Below are positions 42,130-52,744 of a stretch of DNA of 64,000 nt, one piece after another (within the stretch, counting starts at the first letter, position 1; each line of letters begins with the position of its first letter). The stretch comes from Neoceratodus forsteri (Eukaryota > Chordata > Ceratodontiformes > Ceratodontidae). The notes beneath the pieces are model-generated. The model did no database searches, had not been told where the DNA came from, and saw only the letters and a program-made list of their open reading frames with translations. The position numbers and the translations under genes are program-made. The stretch covers positions 615,433,501 to 615,497,500 of the forward strand of contig CM057456.1 in the NCBI GenBank assembly GCA_016271365.2, in the 5' to 3' direction.

Positions 42130-43541
42130 CACCGAAATCTGGCCAATGTAAAATCATGTACACAAATGCTCACAGTCTGGGAAACAAGATCCCAGACCTG
42201 CAGGCAACAACGACAGAGGCTAAACTGGACATAGTAGCCATTAGCGAGACATGGTTTACCAGTAACCACACTTGGGAGACTTCAGTACCTGGCTATGTAC
42301 TGTTCAGAAGAGACCGAGGTACAAAAACAGGAGGTGGAGTAGCCCTTTATGTCAATGAAAATATCAAAGCTACAGAAATTCAGAATACACATAAGGAGCC
42401 AGAAGAACTGTGGGTCACCCTGGAAAGAGGAAATGGGACAGCCATATGAACTGAGGTTGTCTACAGGCCTCCAGACCGGGGGAGACATAGACACATTACT
42501 GTTACAAGATATACAAAACATGACAGCTAAAGGGGAGATTCTGATAATGGGAGACTTCAACATGCCAGATACAGATTGGACAATACCAGTAGGAACATCT
42601 GCCAGAACTAGACACATGGTGGAGTCCCTGCAGGGGGAGGGCCTCAAACAGCTGGTAAAAACAACCCACAAGAGACAGGGCTATCCTAGATCTAGTACTG
42701 ACTAACAGGGAAAGGATCACAGATCTCCAGGTAGAAGGTCACCTGGGGGCCAGTGACCATCACATGGCATGGTTCAATTTGGCCACTAGAACTAAATCAT
42801 CCCATTCCAAGGCAAAAATATGGGACTTCAGAGGAGCTGACTTTGATAAGATGGCCCACAGAGTTAAGCTAGCCCTGGCAAAAAGAAATACAGGTGAGGG
42901 GGTACAGGAAAAGTGGGCAAGCATTAAGGATGCAATACTTGAAGCAACATCCCATTGTTTTAGAGAGAAAAGGAAGTGCAAAAGAAGAAGGAGACCACTT
43001 TGGTTCTCAAAAACAGTAGCAGAAAAGGTCAGAGCCAAAAGGCTGGCCTTCGGGAAATATAAGGGAACGCAGCAGGATGAAGACAGGGAGGCATACCAAA
43101 CTTCCCTAAAGGAAGCAGGGTAGGCAGTAAGGCAGACAAAGGCCCAAACTGAGGAAACACTAGCACAAACAGTAAAAGAAGGCGACAAGACTTTCTGTAG
43201 ATACATTAGTGAAAGGAGAAAGTCCAGAGGGGGTATTGCTAAGATCAAAGGGGATAAGGGGGCATGTGAGGAGGAGGAGGAGGACCATGTAAAAGCATCT
43301 ATTCTAAATAGATACTTCTGCTCAGTATTTACTGAAGAGAAGGTAGGGCAGGACCCACAGCTCAGCACCATGGACACAGGGGGGAAGGAGAGAGGTGTGT
43401 ATTAGTCCTTTCACAAAAGAAAGGGTCCTACAAGAGCTTGATAAGCTCAGGGTGGACAAGGCAATGGGACCTGATGGCATACATCCCAGGGTACTAAAGC
43501 AGCCAAGGATGGAACTAGCAGAGCCATTAGTAGAACTGCTT
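42130..43541 (+). pseudogene. CR1 ORF2, endonuclease and linker
   Basis: Blocks in order: MYTNAHSLGNKIPDLQ, IVAISETWF (catalytic Glu) and GGGVALYVNENI in frame 42156-42449, GEILIMGDFNMPDTDW at about 42530 in another frame, LVLTNRERITDLQVEGHLG and SDHHMAWFNLAT near 42690-42780, then the linker RRPLWFSKTVAEKV and CRYISERR. All apurinic-endonuclease boxes can be seen, in at least three frames with stops (for example the TGA near 42448). The first RT block, DKAMGPDGIHPRVLKQ, is at about 43458-43505, just before the nested CR1 fragment. Confidence 0.82.
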
Positions 43542-43767
43542 AGTGTGGATGCATGGGACGGCCTTCCGGAGGAGGTTGTGGAGTCAAAAACAATGGTTGA
43601 ATTCAAGCATGCATGGGACAGCCATAAGGCAATTCTAGGAGGTGGGGGTAGAAAGAAGTAGGCTGCTGGTTTACTAGATCTACAGCTTATCCATTAGGTA
43701 GGGAAATGGGCAGACTGGGTGGGCCAAGCGGTCCTTATCTGCTGACAAAAAAAAATTCTATGTTTTA
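43541..43767 (+). mobile_element. CR1 3' tail of another subfamily, nested in the CR1
   Basis: The RT frame breaks off at about 43541. The sequence then reads DAWDGLPEEVVES, a CR1 ORF2 C-terminal block homologous to DAWNGLPQEVVDM at 44818, continues to CAGACTGGGTGGGCCAAGCG and ends GTCCTTATCTGCTGAC with an A-run and TTCTATG at about 43767. The RT sequence resumes right after (SQISLTG, then [19 protein letters not shown]). The two 3' ends differ clearly, so the inserted piece is a separate subfamily. Confidence 0.78.
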
Positions 43768-44945
43768 CAAAAGGAAAGTCCTGTCAAAAAAATCTCAGAT
43801 TTCTTTGACTGGGTAACCAGAGTGGTGGACCAAGGGGGAGCAGTTGACGTCGCCTACCTTGACTTCAGCAAAGCTTTCAATACTGTTCCACATAGAAGAC
43901 CGATTAATAAGCTGGGTAGGCTCGGGTCAGAAGTTGGTCAACTGGGTGGCAAACTGGCTGACAGGCAGAAAACAGAGAGTGGTAGTAAATGGTATACAGT
44001 CAGAAAAGATGCAAGTCACAAGCGGGGTACCTCAGGGATCAGTTCTGGGGCCAGTCCTCTTCAATATCTTCATCAGTGACTTTGCAGACGAACTAAGGGT
44101 AAGGTCTGTCTGTTTGCAGATGACACCAAGATCTGCAACAGAGTAGATGATCCAGATGGAGTGGGCAGAATGAGAAGAGCTCTTGATAAACTAGCAAAAT
44201 GGTCAGAAGAGTGGCAACTGGGATTTAACGCAAAGAAGTGCAAGATCATGCACATAGGGAAGAGAAACCCTAAAGCCACCTATAAGCTGGGAGGGGAGTT
44301 GTTGGCAGTCACAAGGGAAGAAAGAGACTTGGACATCATCATCACAGATGACCTGAAATCATCCAAGTAGACCACTAAAGCAGCAGGTAAGGCTAGGGGG
44401 ATGTTGGGGTGTATTAGTAGGGATATCACAAGTTGTAAGAGGGAGGTAATAATCCTTCTTTACAAGACACTGGTTAGGCCCCATCTGGAGTACTGCATGC
44501 AGTACTGGAGGCCACACCTTCACAAGGACATTAACCAAATTGAGGCAGTCCAGAGAAGGGCAACCAAAATGGTGCAGGGACTGCATCAGAAAACATATGA
44601 GGACAGATTCATGGAGCTCCCAATATGTATACCCTAGAGCAAAGGAGGGAGAGATGTGATATGATCGAAACAGTCAAACACCTTAAGGGCATTAACAAGG
44701 TGAAAGAGTCTAACATGTTTCAGTATAAGAAAAATAGCAGTAAAAGAGAACACAGCATGAGATTAGAGGGAGGCCGATTAAGGGGTAATATGAGGAAGTT
44801 CTTTTTCACAGAAAGGGTGGTGGATGCATGGAACGGCTTACCTCAGGAAGTGGTGGATATGAATACAGTGCAGGGCTTCAAACAGGCATGGGAAAGGCAT
44901 AAGGAAACAATACACATGAGTATGAATAGATAGGCCATTGACAGA
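43768..44945 (+). pseudogene. CR1 ORF2, RT core and C-terminus
   Basis: RT blocks: [17 protein letters not shown] (frame 43822-44079), [20 protein letters not shown] (frame 43844-44146), then a frame change within the active-site block, where the family FADDTK motif falls at about 44115-44135. This is followed by KLAKWSEEWQLGFNAKKCKIM (44161-44370), LVRPHLEYCMQYW (44401-44637) and VVDAWNGLPQEVV (44625-44933). A TAG at about 44370 is shared in context with the CR1 tail at 25378, where the codon is CAG. Confidence 0.85.
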
Positions 44946-45045
44946 GGAAAAGCCGATGGCACATTCATAAGGCAGAAAAAAAGAAATAGGCAGACTGGAT
45001 GGGCCTTGCGGTCCTTATCTGCCGTCAACGTTTATGTTTCTATCA

Positions 45046-45844
45046 GACGCTTTATCACTGCTGTACAGCTAGCCTAGACCTCAGTATTTTTTTACTTTAT
45101 TTAACTGATCCGCTTTGTGAGATTTTTTTTTTTCTTAAAAATCTTTCAAATGCAAACAGAGCACAACGGCCGGCGCCAAACCTGATAGCTCACTGAAGGA
45201 ATGAGACTGTTTTTAATCAAAAACCTGCAGTTCTCATATTTTACCTTCAGCAGTACAAAATAAAGATTTAACATTTGTAAAAATAACAGTGTTTTTCTTA
45301 AGTACCCTTAGAGAGCATTGCATATGGCTTCTAAAAACTTGTTTTAGAGAAATTATAAATTATTCAAGGTAATATGAGTGCACTGCTTATATTGTGCTTC
45401 ACTTTAGTATTTATTCTCTCTAACTCCATCGACTACAATCACTGCAACTAAATATCTGTTTATATTTATAGGAATTCCAGCAAAGTCAGAGGTCGTGGGA
45501 CTAGCCTACACCCAGTCAGCATGCCGCTAGCAAGAAGAGTGAGTGGCAATAAGGGAAAACTACAAGTCATCCACTGCAAGGAAAGTAAAGATGGGACAAG
45601 AAAGGGGATGACAGAGCTTCCCTGTGAAAAGACCATTTAATATACAAGAAGATGTTCAAGTCTAAGGAAAGTAAAAAGCTCTAATTTTATTTATGGAACA
45701 ACTGACTATTCCAAGGACTTCTTATGGATATTTTTTTGTATGTCCTTTTATCATTGGTCCACTTATTAGTGAACAATTACATCTCTATATTACATAGTCT
45801 TTTTATACAGCGACTACATTTCTGTATTTTAAATTATATTGGGA
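45046..45844. other. Unassigned sequence, possibly the 5' part of element H
   Basis: AT-rich with no recognised repeat. It precedes the first coding piece of element H and could be its untranslated leader. Confidence 0.3.
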
Positions 45845-45846
45845 AA

Positions 45847-46300
45847 TGCTCACCAGAAGTGGTAAGCACTTAATCAAGACCAGATCCAAAGGAATAAGGT
45901 ACCTAAAAAGTTAAAACCCCCTCAGAATGAGTTAACTGCAAGTAATCTCAAAACTTCAAAGTCAATAGTTAAATAAAGCTCACATAGGTCATTGAATATG
46001 GCCAGAAATTCCCCAGCCATGCCTTTATTGCGCGAAATGACCTAGGGAAACTGAAACCTGAAGATTTTGCATATTTCTTAGGTGAACAGGAGGCACCAGT
46101 TGAACAGTTAATACCTGCCACACAGGAAGTAGAGATAAGTTGTACAAAATCTGCCACAAGGGGGGATGACAACATTGACACACTTCTCGGGGCTCTAATG
46201 TTACTAGATACAGATAACAAGGTACCAGTCAAACAAGCATTTGTCAATGCCGAATGCTGGCTTGCTGGCACTGGTAGTGCAGGAGTCAGAGATGCATAAC
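45847..46300 (+). pseudogene. Element H ORF1-like fragment 1
   Basis: A possible start MLTRSGKHLIKTRSKGIR at 45847 leads into a degraded coding stretch. From about 46020 the + strand reads FIARNDLGKLKPEDFAYFLG and DNIDTLLGALMLLDTD, open for about 90 codons. Base use is coding-like (AT-rich, few stops in one frame), unlike the surroundings. I do not recognise the domain. It is placed with element H because further open pieces of similar style follow at 48345 and 50436 and an endonuclease at 54390. Confidence 0.35.
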
Positions 46301-46319
46301 AGTAGTGACAGTAAAGTAC

Positions 46320-47560
46320 TGAACGAACACCAATACCTCCCAGAGACTGAAAGGCGTTGGGAGTATGGTTTTGGGTCATTGGCCATAACGCTTACGCCAT
46401 TCCGCCTCACCCCACCCTGCAGACACCGACAGGTGTTGCGGTGTGCTTTTGGGTCTTCGGCCCTTATGCTCACCCCATTCCATAAGGAAATAAGCTGAGA
46501 TGGGTGCAATATAGGAGAATGGGGTGAACGTTAGGGCACCAGAACCCAAGACACACCTCTATGCCTCTCAGTAGCTGCAGGGTGGGGGGGGGGTAGAATG
46601 CTCTGAACATTACGGCCAACCAACCCAAGTTACGCCCCGACGCCTGTCAGCCTCTACAGGGTGGGTATATGGTTGGAAACCTTAACGCCCCGGGCATGCA
46701 TCGGTATTTTCACTACAAATTTTCAACATTGGCTTTCTGGGACCCCACCTCATGAACAGTGGCACTATCGTTTCGTTACTCAATCCTCAAAGGTGATTTT
46801 GCACAGCAACTGCGCCACTGGGAGCCACAGGTACAGAAATAATTTTGGACAGGATGTGAAAAAGGACAGCTGTACTGTTCATGAGGAGGTGTGAAAAAAT
46901 GGCAATGTTGAAACTCTGGAGAGAAAATACGAAAAATCTGCGAACTTAAGAGCACGCGACGATACTGCGCAACGCACAACCGTAACGTGATCATTTTGGG
47001 GAATTTTTTCACCAAATTTTCAACACTGCCATTTTGGGACCTATCCTCATGAACAGTGGCACTGTGATTTTGTTAATCTGCCCCGAAAGTTGATTTCGCA
47101 CAGCGACTGCACCCATTGTGTGCCACAGCTGTGAAAACATGTTTTGGGCAGGATGTGAAAAATGACAGCTGTACTGTTCATAAGGAGGTGTGAAAAAATG
47201 GCAATATTGAAAATGTGGAGTGAAAATATTAAAAAACTGGCGAAGTTACAAGCGTCTGCAGAAACTGCACAACGCACGCTGGTAACGCAGTCATTTTTTG
47301 GCATTATTTTCACCAAATTTACAACATGGGCTTTTTGGGACCTCCCCTCATAAACAGTGGCACAGTCGTTTCATTACTCGATCCTGAAAAGTGATTCTGT
47401 GCAGCGACGGCGAAATCACCTTTCGGGACCAAGAAACGAAATGACTGTTACATGTTCACGAGGTGGGGTCCCAAGAACCCCATGTTGAAAATCTGGGGTC
47501 AAAATTCCTAAAAATGGCTGAGATATCAACCTAAGTTGAAACACCCCCCTTATAAAGCTT
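46320..47560. repeat. Tandem array of palindromic units, about 300 bp each
   Basis: TTTTCAACATTGGCTTTCTG (46724), TTTTCAACACTGCCATTTTG (47018) and TTTACAACATGGGCTTTTTG (47317) start three units about 295-300 bp apart. Inside each, CCTCATGAACAGTGGCAC is matched by an inverted CTGTACTGTTCATGAGGAGG about 130 bp later, so each unit folds on itself. The left flank 46380-46600 holds another inverted pair (CTCACCCCATTCC against GAATGGGGTGA). Recurrent CG pairs set the segment apart from its AT-rich surroundings. Confidence 0.72.
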
Positions 47561-48344
47561 ACTGTCATTTCTTCAGTTTGCAGTTTGGCTTTGAAGAGTG
47601 CAGACGTATGTCGCTTCAGAGAAGATCGCAGCTCCCGACCTCCGGAGGGTAAATATGGCTAAAGGGGGAATGCGGGGAGGTGGGTGTGCAGATGGAGGGT
47701 GGGGATGGGGGACAGCGACGAGGGAAACATCGGAGGCTGTTTTCTGCTTTGCAGGGAAAAAAGACAGCGAGGGAAGGTTTTCTTTATTTACAGGTTTGGA
47801 CCGCTTGGCACGTACAAAAAACTGGCACACTGGGTTGGGCTTCCAGTGTGCCACAATTTGGGGGGATGACATTACTGGGACTGGGCACCCCGATGTCAGC
47901 AAGCTGAACAGACGGGGTGGGGGGGGGGATGCATCAGACTGCAGGAATGGGCATCCCGGTGGCAGAAAAGGGAAGCTGTTTAACCAGGAAAGACACACAA
48001 AGGGGAGATGCCGACACGGGGACTGGGCACCCCAATGTCAGGACTGTGTAGCGGACGGCAAGAGCCGCCATATGTATTTAAATGTTTCACCAGGAATGGC
48101 ACGTAATGGAGGCTCATCAGATCTGCTGCTGAAATGACGAGCCTGTCTCTGACTGCAGCAGCAGATTCGTTTCAAGCCGGTGACACTCTCTGAAACTGCT
48201 GTCATCGGCAGCATGCTCACTGGTTGGCGGCTGAGAGCACACCAACAAAAGCACCCCCTGGATTCGCCACAACACTGACACACCTCTGAAAGTGCTACTA
48301 CCCAATATGTTGCTTGCGCATGCGCGCAAGCCAACATAAAAAGT
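47561..48344. other. GC-rich segment, origin unknown
   Basis: Between the palindromic array and element H fragment 2. It includes G-runs at 47917-47930 and a GC palindrome TTGCGCATGCGCGCAA-like centre at about 48313-48328. One open frame of 179 codons (47598-48137) is Gly- and Arg-rich with no recognisable domain and is probably chance in GC-rich DNA. Confidence 0.35.
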
Positions 48345-48843
48345 GGGAAGAGGTTAAAAAAAAAAAATTAAATTTAACTGACCCTCTACAAGAACCTATT
48401 ACAACTTACCTCAATAGAAACATTAAAAATGTTAAGGAAAAGAACTCTAAGGAAATACAGGCTAATATTCATGTTGAAAATATGGGGAAGTCATTAGATT
48501 TGATTGAACTTCATTCCCTGACATCCCGTCCAGTCACTGTCAAAGAGGCAGCTGTAAACATGACAAGGAGAAGATTAGATTTATTTAGCCCCCACAGCAC
48601 AGACACAGATTTAGACACCATGCCGAAGTACAGGAAATACATGAAAGTGTGGAATTAGATAATTTGCAAATGCACTGTCAATAATTACTTAGCAACTCAG
48701 AACCAGACTTTTCAACATTATTCAATCGGTGTCAAGAAAATATGACCAATTAGAATGTTAATGGCCCTACCGTACAACAAAGTTCAGGCAGTTTACTTAA
48801 TTAGACTTATCAGAGAGAGAGATCACACCTTTACAGTTCTGTT
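48345..48843 (+). pseudogene. Element H ORF1-like fragment 2
   Basis: An open, AT-rich coding-like stretch (to 48658) reads LNLTDPLQEPITTYLNRNI, then ESLDLIELHSL-type sequence and RRRLDLFSPHSTDTD. After stops, a further open piece at 48745-48843 ends exactly at the LTR-like insertion and continues in the same frame beyond it. Domain not recognised. Confidence 0.35.
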
Positions 48844-50435
48844 TGTAACCCCTACCCGGTATGCCGTTTCCATCTGACAGCAATACCAGGTGGGCTGGGT
48901 TCGGGGAGGAATGTGTCACTCGGCACAAAGGCTAGGTTTGGCTACTCTGCACAGGGGCACCCAAGTAACTGCGGACAAAGGAAGCAATAACTGTAATGTC
49001 CAATACCAAAAGTGGGATTCTAAAGTGTAACAGAATAAACAAAGCATAGATGGACCCCCACGGGACTACACTCCTGGTAATGCAGATTTAAGGAGACCAA
49101 AACACATCCTCATCACTTTAGCCCTCAGGCTCTACAACACACTGGGCACAGAGCCCGGACCTGTACACTGCTCTGGTTTACACAGCCCAAACTTATACAC
49201 TGCTCTGGGTTTTCCCTGGCTCGACTCCCTTGCCAGCCACTTGGACACCTTCCATACTTCATGGAAACATTTTCTGGTGGCTCCTTAAACCACCTAAGAG
49301 CACCTTGGCTCCATCAGGGAATCTTCCTCTTAATCCCACATCTGGGTACTTTCCTCAGGCACTGGCCAAGTACCTGCAGGAAAGCAAAAGGTGTCTCGGA
49401 GCAAATCCGTAGAGGTGAATTTGGTTACTACTGATGGGTGGCCTCCCACCTCTCGCTCCCATAATTCATACCCGGCCATTTCTCTGGACTGTAAACACCT
49501 CATCCTCTAACACTTCGCTGTGTAGATTCTTGCTAAATGTATTTCACATTCAATCTACTTGTCTTGCTTCCCCTTTGTGCTGGACTTGAGCATACTTAAA
49601 TTAAGTAGCATTGTCCATTACTCTAGACTCCCCACAGGTTAAGCAGTCCTGTCCCCACATTCTTTCTTTCCATTTGTGCTGGACTTGAACATACTTATAA
49701 GTGGCTTTGTCCATTACTCTAGACCCCCCACAAAGTTAAGCAGTCCAATCCTCACATCTTCCTACTGTACTTGGCTGTCTTTTCTTGACCCCACAGTAAC
49801 AGTCCCTTTAGTTTCCTTCTGTTCAGGTGAAAACGCTTGGCCCTTTTGCAGAGCGAACTCACCCTTTGGTTGCAGGTGCCCCACAGGTGTTTCCTCATCA
49901 AGGAATCTCTTACAGAGCTTCTGGTGCCTCAGCACAACTCAAACAGGCTGCTTCTTTCCCTTAGCTGGACCCGGGGAGGGGGGGTTGCCCCTGGAAAACA
50001 GGCAGACACCCCCCCCAATCTCCGCAGGGATGGGGCTCTGAACCATTGAGAGCGGTCTCCACCACTTCAATAACCAGTTCCTGTTTTCCTCTTCAGGTGG
50101 AAACACACACCTTAACAAAAGTAGCTCTGTAACAGAGCTTAAAGCTCTGACAGCCTGCACACACACTCTGCTGCACTACAGTCTCTTACTCAAGACTGCA
50201 CACAGACTGGCTTCAAATTCCTCAGCTTCTACTCCAACCTCCAACTGCAACATTCCAGTGTGGCTTATGCAGCTGCAACAGTTCTAAAATGATGTCATCC
50301 CTCAGTCTCAGCTGAGACTGAGAACAGAGTGAGACAGTGTGAAATCCATTTAACTGGAGTTTCACAAGCTGCCTTCCCTGCCTACCACTTGGTCTTACTG
50401 GGATTCTAGTAACCCTGGGTAACAGGGGGGTTACA
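48844..50435. mobile_element. Solo-LTR-like insertion with 4-bp target duplication
   Basis: It begins TGTAACCCC and ends GGGGTTACA, so termini are TG..CA and inverted over about 9 bp. It is flanked by TGTT on both sides (48840-48843 and 50436-50439), a duplication length seen with several LTR families. The 1.6-kb interior has no long open frame with recognisable domains. An open frame of the target continues on both sides. Orientation is not determined. A non-autonomous DNA element is the alternative, but the inverted ends are short. Confidence 0.55.
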
Positions 50436-50640
50436 TGTTTGCTTTGGTACCCTTCCTGTTTGGAATCATTAATGAATTAAAAAGTGACAAAGTTAAATCT
50501 TATTTAGCACAACAGACGTTATTAAACAAGATACTTCAAAAACTAGAACCACATCAGAGGCCTATTCCTTTTTCTGAGACAACAATCCCAGATACACAAA
50601 CTAAACAGAAAAAAGTGAACTGACCAATTCCAATTAAATC
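50436..50640 (+). pseudogene. Element H ORF1-like fragment 3
   Basis: Frame 50435-50623 reads FALVPFLFGIINELKSDKVK, then LAQQTLLNKILQKLEPH and a Lys-rich end before a stop. It continues the frame of fragment 2 once the LTR-like insertion and one TSD copy are discounted. A helical C-terminus of an ORF1 or Gag-like protein is a possible reading. No domain is recognised. Confidence 0.38.
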
Positions 50641-50722
50641 CTGAAAAAAAAAAGGGGGGGGATAAAGCAAGCAAGGATGGAAGAAGAAAAAACATATGGG
50701 TGATGGCAACAACAGAGGTTGA

Positions 50723-51545
50723 CTTCAGCTACAGAGAAGGCTGCTGAGTGGGAGAGAGGGCTTGGGAGCAGATATGCCTCTCTCCACTCCACTGCCGATC
50801 ATCACGCTAGCTGCCACAGGCTGTTGCTAGAGGCGACATCAGCAACAGATGGGCCGCCAATCAGGCGGATGGAGCTAACCAGGCGAGTGAGCCTGCCGTG
50901 ATAAAAAGCCAGCTCTGAGGTTTCTTTTTGCCTTCAGCTGCAGAGAAGGGTGCTGGGTGGGAGGGAGGGCTTAAGAGCAGACATGCCTCTCCCCTCCACC
51001 ACCAGTTATCCCACTAGCTGCCGTGGGTGGCTGCCAGGGTGACGGCAACAGAGGGGCAGCCAATCAGGAGGATGGAGATGAAAAGGGGCAATGCTGAGTG
51101 ATCCCGCCATTATAAAAAGCCAGCTCTGAGGTTTCTTTTTGTCTTCAGTTGCACAGAAGGGTGCCGAGTGCGAGAGGGGGCCTGGGAGCAGATGTGCCTC
51201 TCCACTCCACCACCAATCATCATGCAGGCCATTGCTAGAGGAGACGGCAACAATAGAGGGGCACCCAATTAGGCGGACGGAGATGAACAGGGGCACAGCT
51301 GAGTGAGCCCGCCGTGATAAACAGTCAGCTCTGAGGTTTCTTTTTGTTTTCAGCTGCACAGAAGGCTGCTGAGTGCAAGAGGGGGCTTGGGAGCAGATGT
51401 GCCTCTCTCCGCTCCACTGTCGATTGTCACACTAGCTGCCACGGGCCACTGCTATGGGCGACAGCAACAGAGAGGCCACCAATCAGGTGGAGAGAGCTGA
51501 GCAGAAGCAGGGCTGAGTGAGCCCATTCTCCCCATATCAGGAGTC
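50723..51545 (+). promoter_or_regulatory. Four tandem promoter-like monomers of about 208 bp
   Basis: Units start at about 50723, 50932, 51143 and 51348 (CTTCAGCTGCAGAGAAGG-type start), spaced 209, 211 and 205 bp. Each carries a CCAAT word (50857, 51057, 51264, 51476). The first three follow it about 45 bp later with a TATA-like ATAAAAAG/ATAAACAG (50901, 51112, 51316) and then CAGCTCTGAGGTTTCTTTTT. The fourth lacks the TATA-like box. Tandem promoter monomers of this size resemble the 5' untranslated repeats of some LINEs (mouse L1 is the known case). A short ORF starting with a Cys motif follows at 52252. Confidence 0.62.
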
Positions 51546-51721
51546 ACTGCCAAGCAGCCCTTCTGCTTGCGGCCCTAGCACTAAGGAAAAGCGTGAAGGA
51601 CACTGACTGGAGTCAGCCAAGGAGACAGCCAGCAGCCAGGAACCCCACCCATCGGAACCCAGGTACACCTGTATTGTTTGGGGGTTTGTCAGTAGGATTC
51701 TGGTTGAGGGTTTGTATGTAG

Positions 51722-51985
51722 CTGAAGTGCACATTTCAAGGGCTGGGGTGTGCTTGGGGTTTGTGTTACAGCTGAAGTGTACATTTCGAGGGGTGGGGTT
51801 TGTGTTGTAACTGGGTTGTGTTGAAGTTGAACTGTACATTTTGAGGGGTGGGTTTGTGCTATAGCTGGGCTGTGTTTGGGGGTTTGTGTTACAGCTGAAG
51901 TGTACATTTCGAGAGGTGGGTTAATGTTGTAGCTGGGTTGTATCTGGAGTTTCTGCTGAAGCTGAACTGTACATTTCGAGGGTTG
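51722..51985. repeat. Minisatellite of five 50-67-bp units
   Basis: The word GCTGAAGTGTACATTTCGAG (with variants) recurs at 51722, 51772, 51827, 51893 and 51960, spaced 50, 55, 66 and 67 bp, each followed by a G/T-rich stretch (GGGGTGGGGTTTGTGTTGTA). It lies between the promoter-like monomers and the ORF at 52252, so it may be part of the same 5' leader. Confidence 0.75.
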
Positions 51986-52251
51986 GGGAGCTTACTACTA
52001 GCCTGATATCTAGTGAGGAGGGTACTGCCTTATCTGTATATAAGAACAAATAAAAAAACTATTAATGTAGTGATTATTGTAGACACCTGTATCTGTGTAG
52101 TGACTGTTTACAGCATACCTCTATCTGTGACACACCTAAGGTAGTGTAATTACAAGATTGTGTATTGTACATTGGTAACTCAGACTGCATACAGCTTAGC
52201 CTTACTGGGTTCTGAGAAAGACAGGAAGAACAGGGAGCGCAGAAGCAGAGA

Positions 52252-52730
52252 ATGTGGAGAGTGGTGCAGGGCAGTGGTTACGTGGCGGCAGCATTCAGGG
52301 AGACCTTCCGGAAACTGCGGTGCTGTCCCATCTGCGAGCACCTTTCTGGGTTGACAGAGAAGGTCTCTAGACTCAAGGCTGCATTGGCTACAAGTCTGGA
52401 AGAGGTCACTAGACTTGGGCCTGTGCCGACTAGGAGTCGGGTGACAGCAAAATAAGGAGTTTTTTAAAAAAAATAAAAAATTAGAATCCGTTTCCAATGG
52501 TGGGAACTGCGCCGTAAAACAACCTTCTCCAGTTCCTAGGGACCGATACAAAACTGAGGAAAATCACAAAAGAAAAAAAACAACCTACAAATACACCCCA
52601 ACTAACACAGAATTATCGATAAAGTAACAAGTAAAACTCTATAAAAATAATAGAACAATAAACACGATCAGCTCAGAAGAGAAGACTTTGGGGCGACTGC
52701 TTTCTTCAGGCAGAAAAATAAACCTGAGTT
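52252..52730 (+). pseudogene. Possible LINE ORF1 start with CxxC and coiled coil
   Basis: Frame 52252-52455 encodes LRCCPICEHLSGLTEKVSRL followed by KAALATSLEEVTRL: a CxxC motif joined to a heptad-like helix. CR1 ORF1 in this window (40982) starts in the same style. After a stop at 52455, possible continuation (GTDTKLRKITKEKKTTY) is seen to about 52700 in another frame, where a long SINE is inserted. The context downstream of promoter monomers supports the reading as a truncated LINE 5' end. Confidence 0.4.
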
Positions 52731-52744
52731 AGAATGCAAGTGTG

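Larger units (their letters stand above)
40200..45045 (+). mobile_element. CR1-type LINE, near full length, with a nested CR1 tail
   Basis: The order is 5' untranslated region (about 40200-40980), ORF1 (40982-41945), ORF2 with endonuclease, linker and RT (42130-44945) and the CR1-like 3' end GTCCTTATCTGCCGTCAACG with TTATGTTTCTATC (to about 45045). A 3' fragment of another CR1 lies inside at 43541-43767. The 5' boundary is approximate: 40390-40600 holds three loose copies of a CAAATTGT..TATATCTTCTG unit, perhaps promoter repeats. Multiple frameshifts make it inactive. Confidence 0.85.

Noticed and set aside
50700..51985. CRISPR-like array
   Set aside because: The repeats are about 208 bp and 50-67 bp, vary in sequence, have no constant spacer layout, and the genome is eukaryotic.
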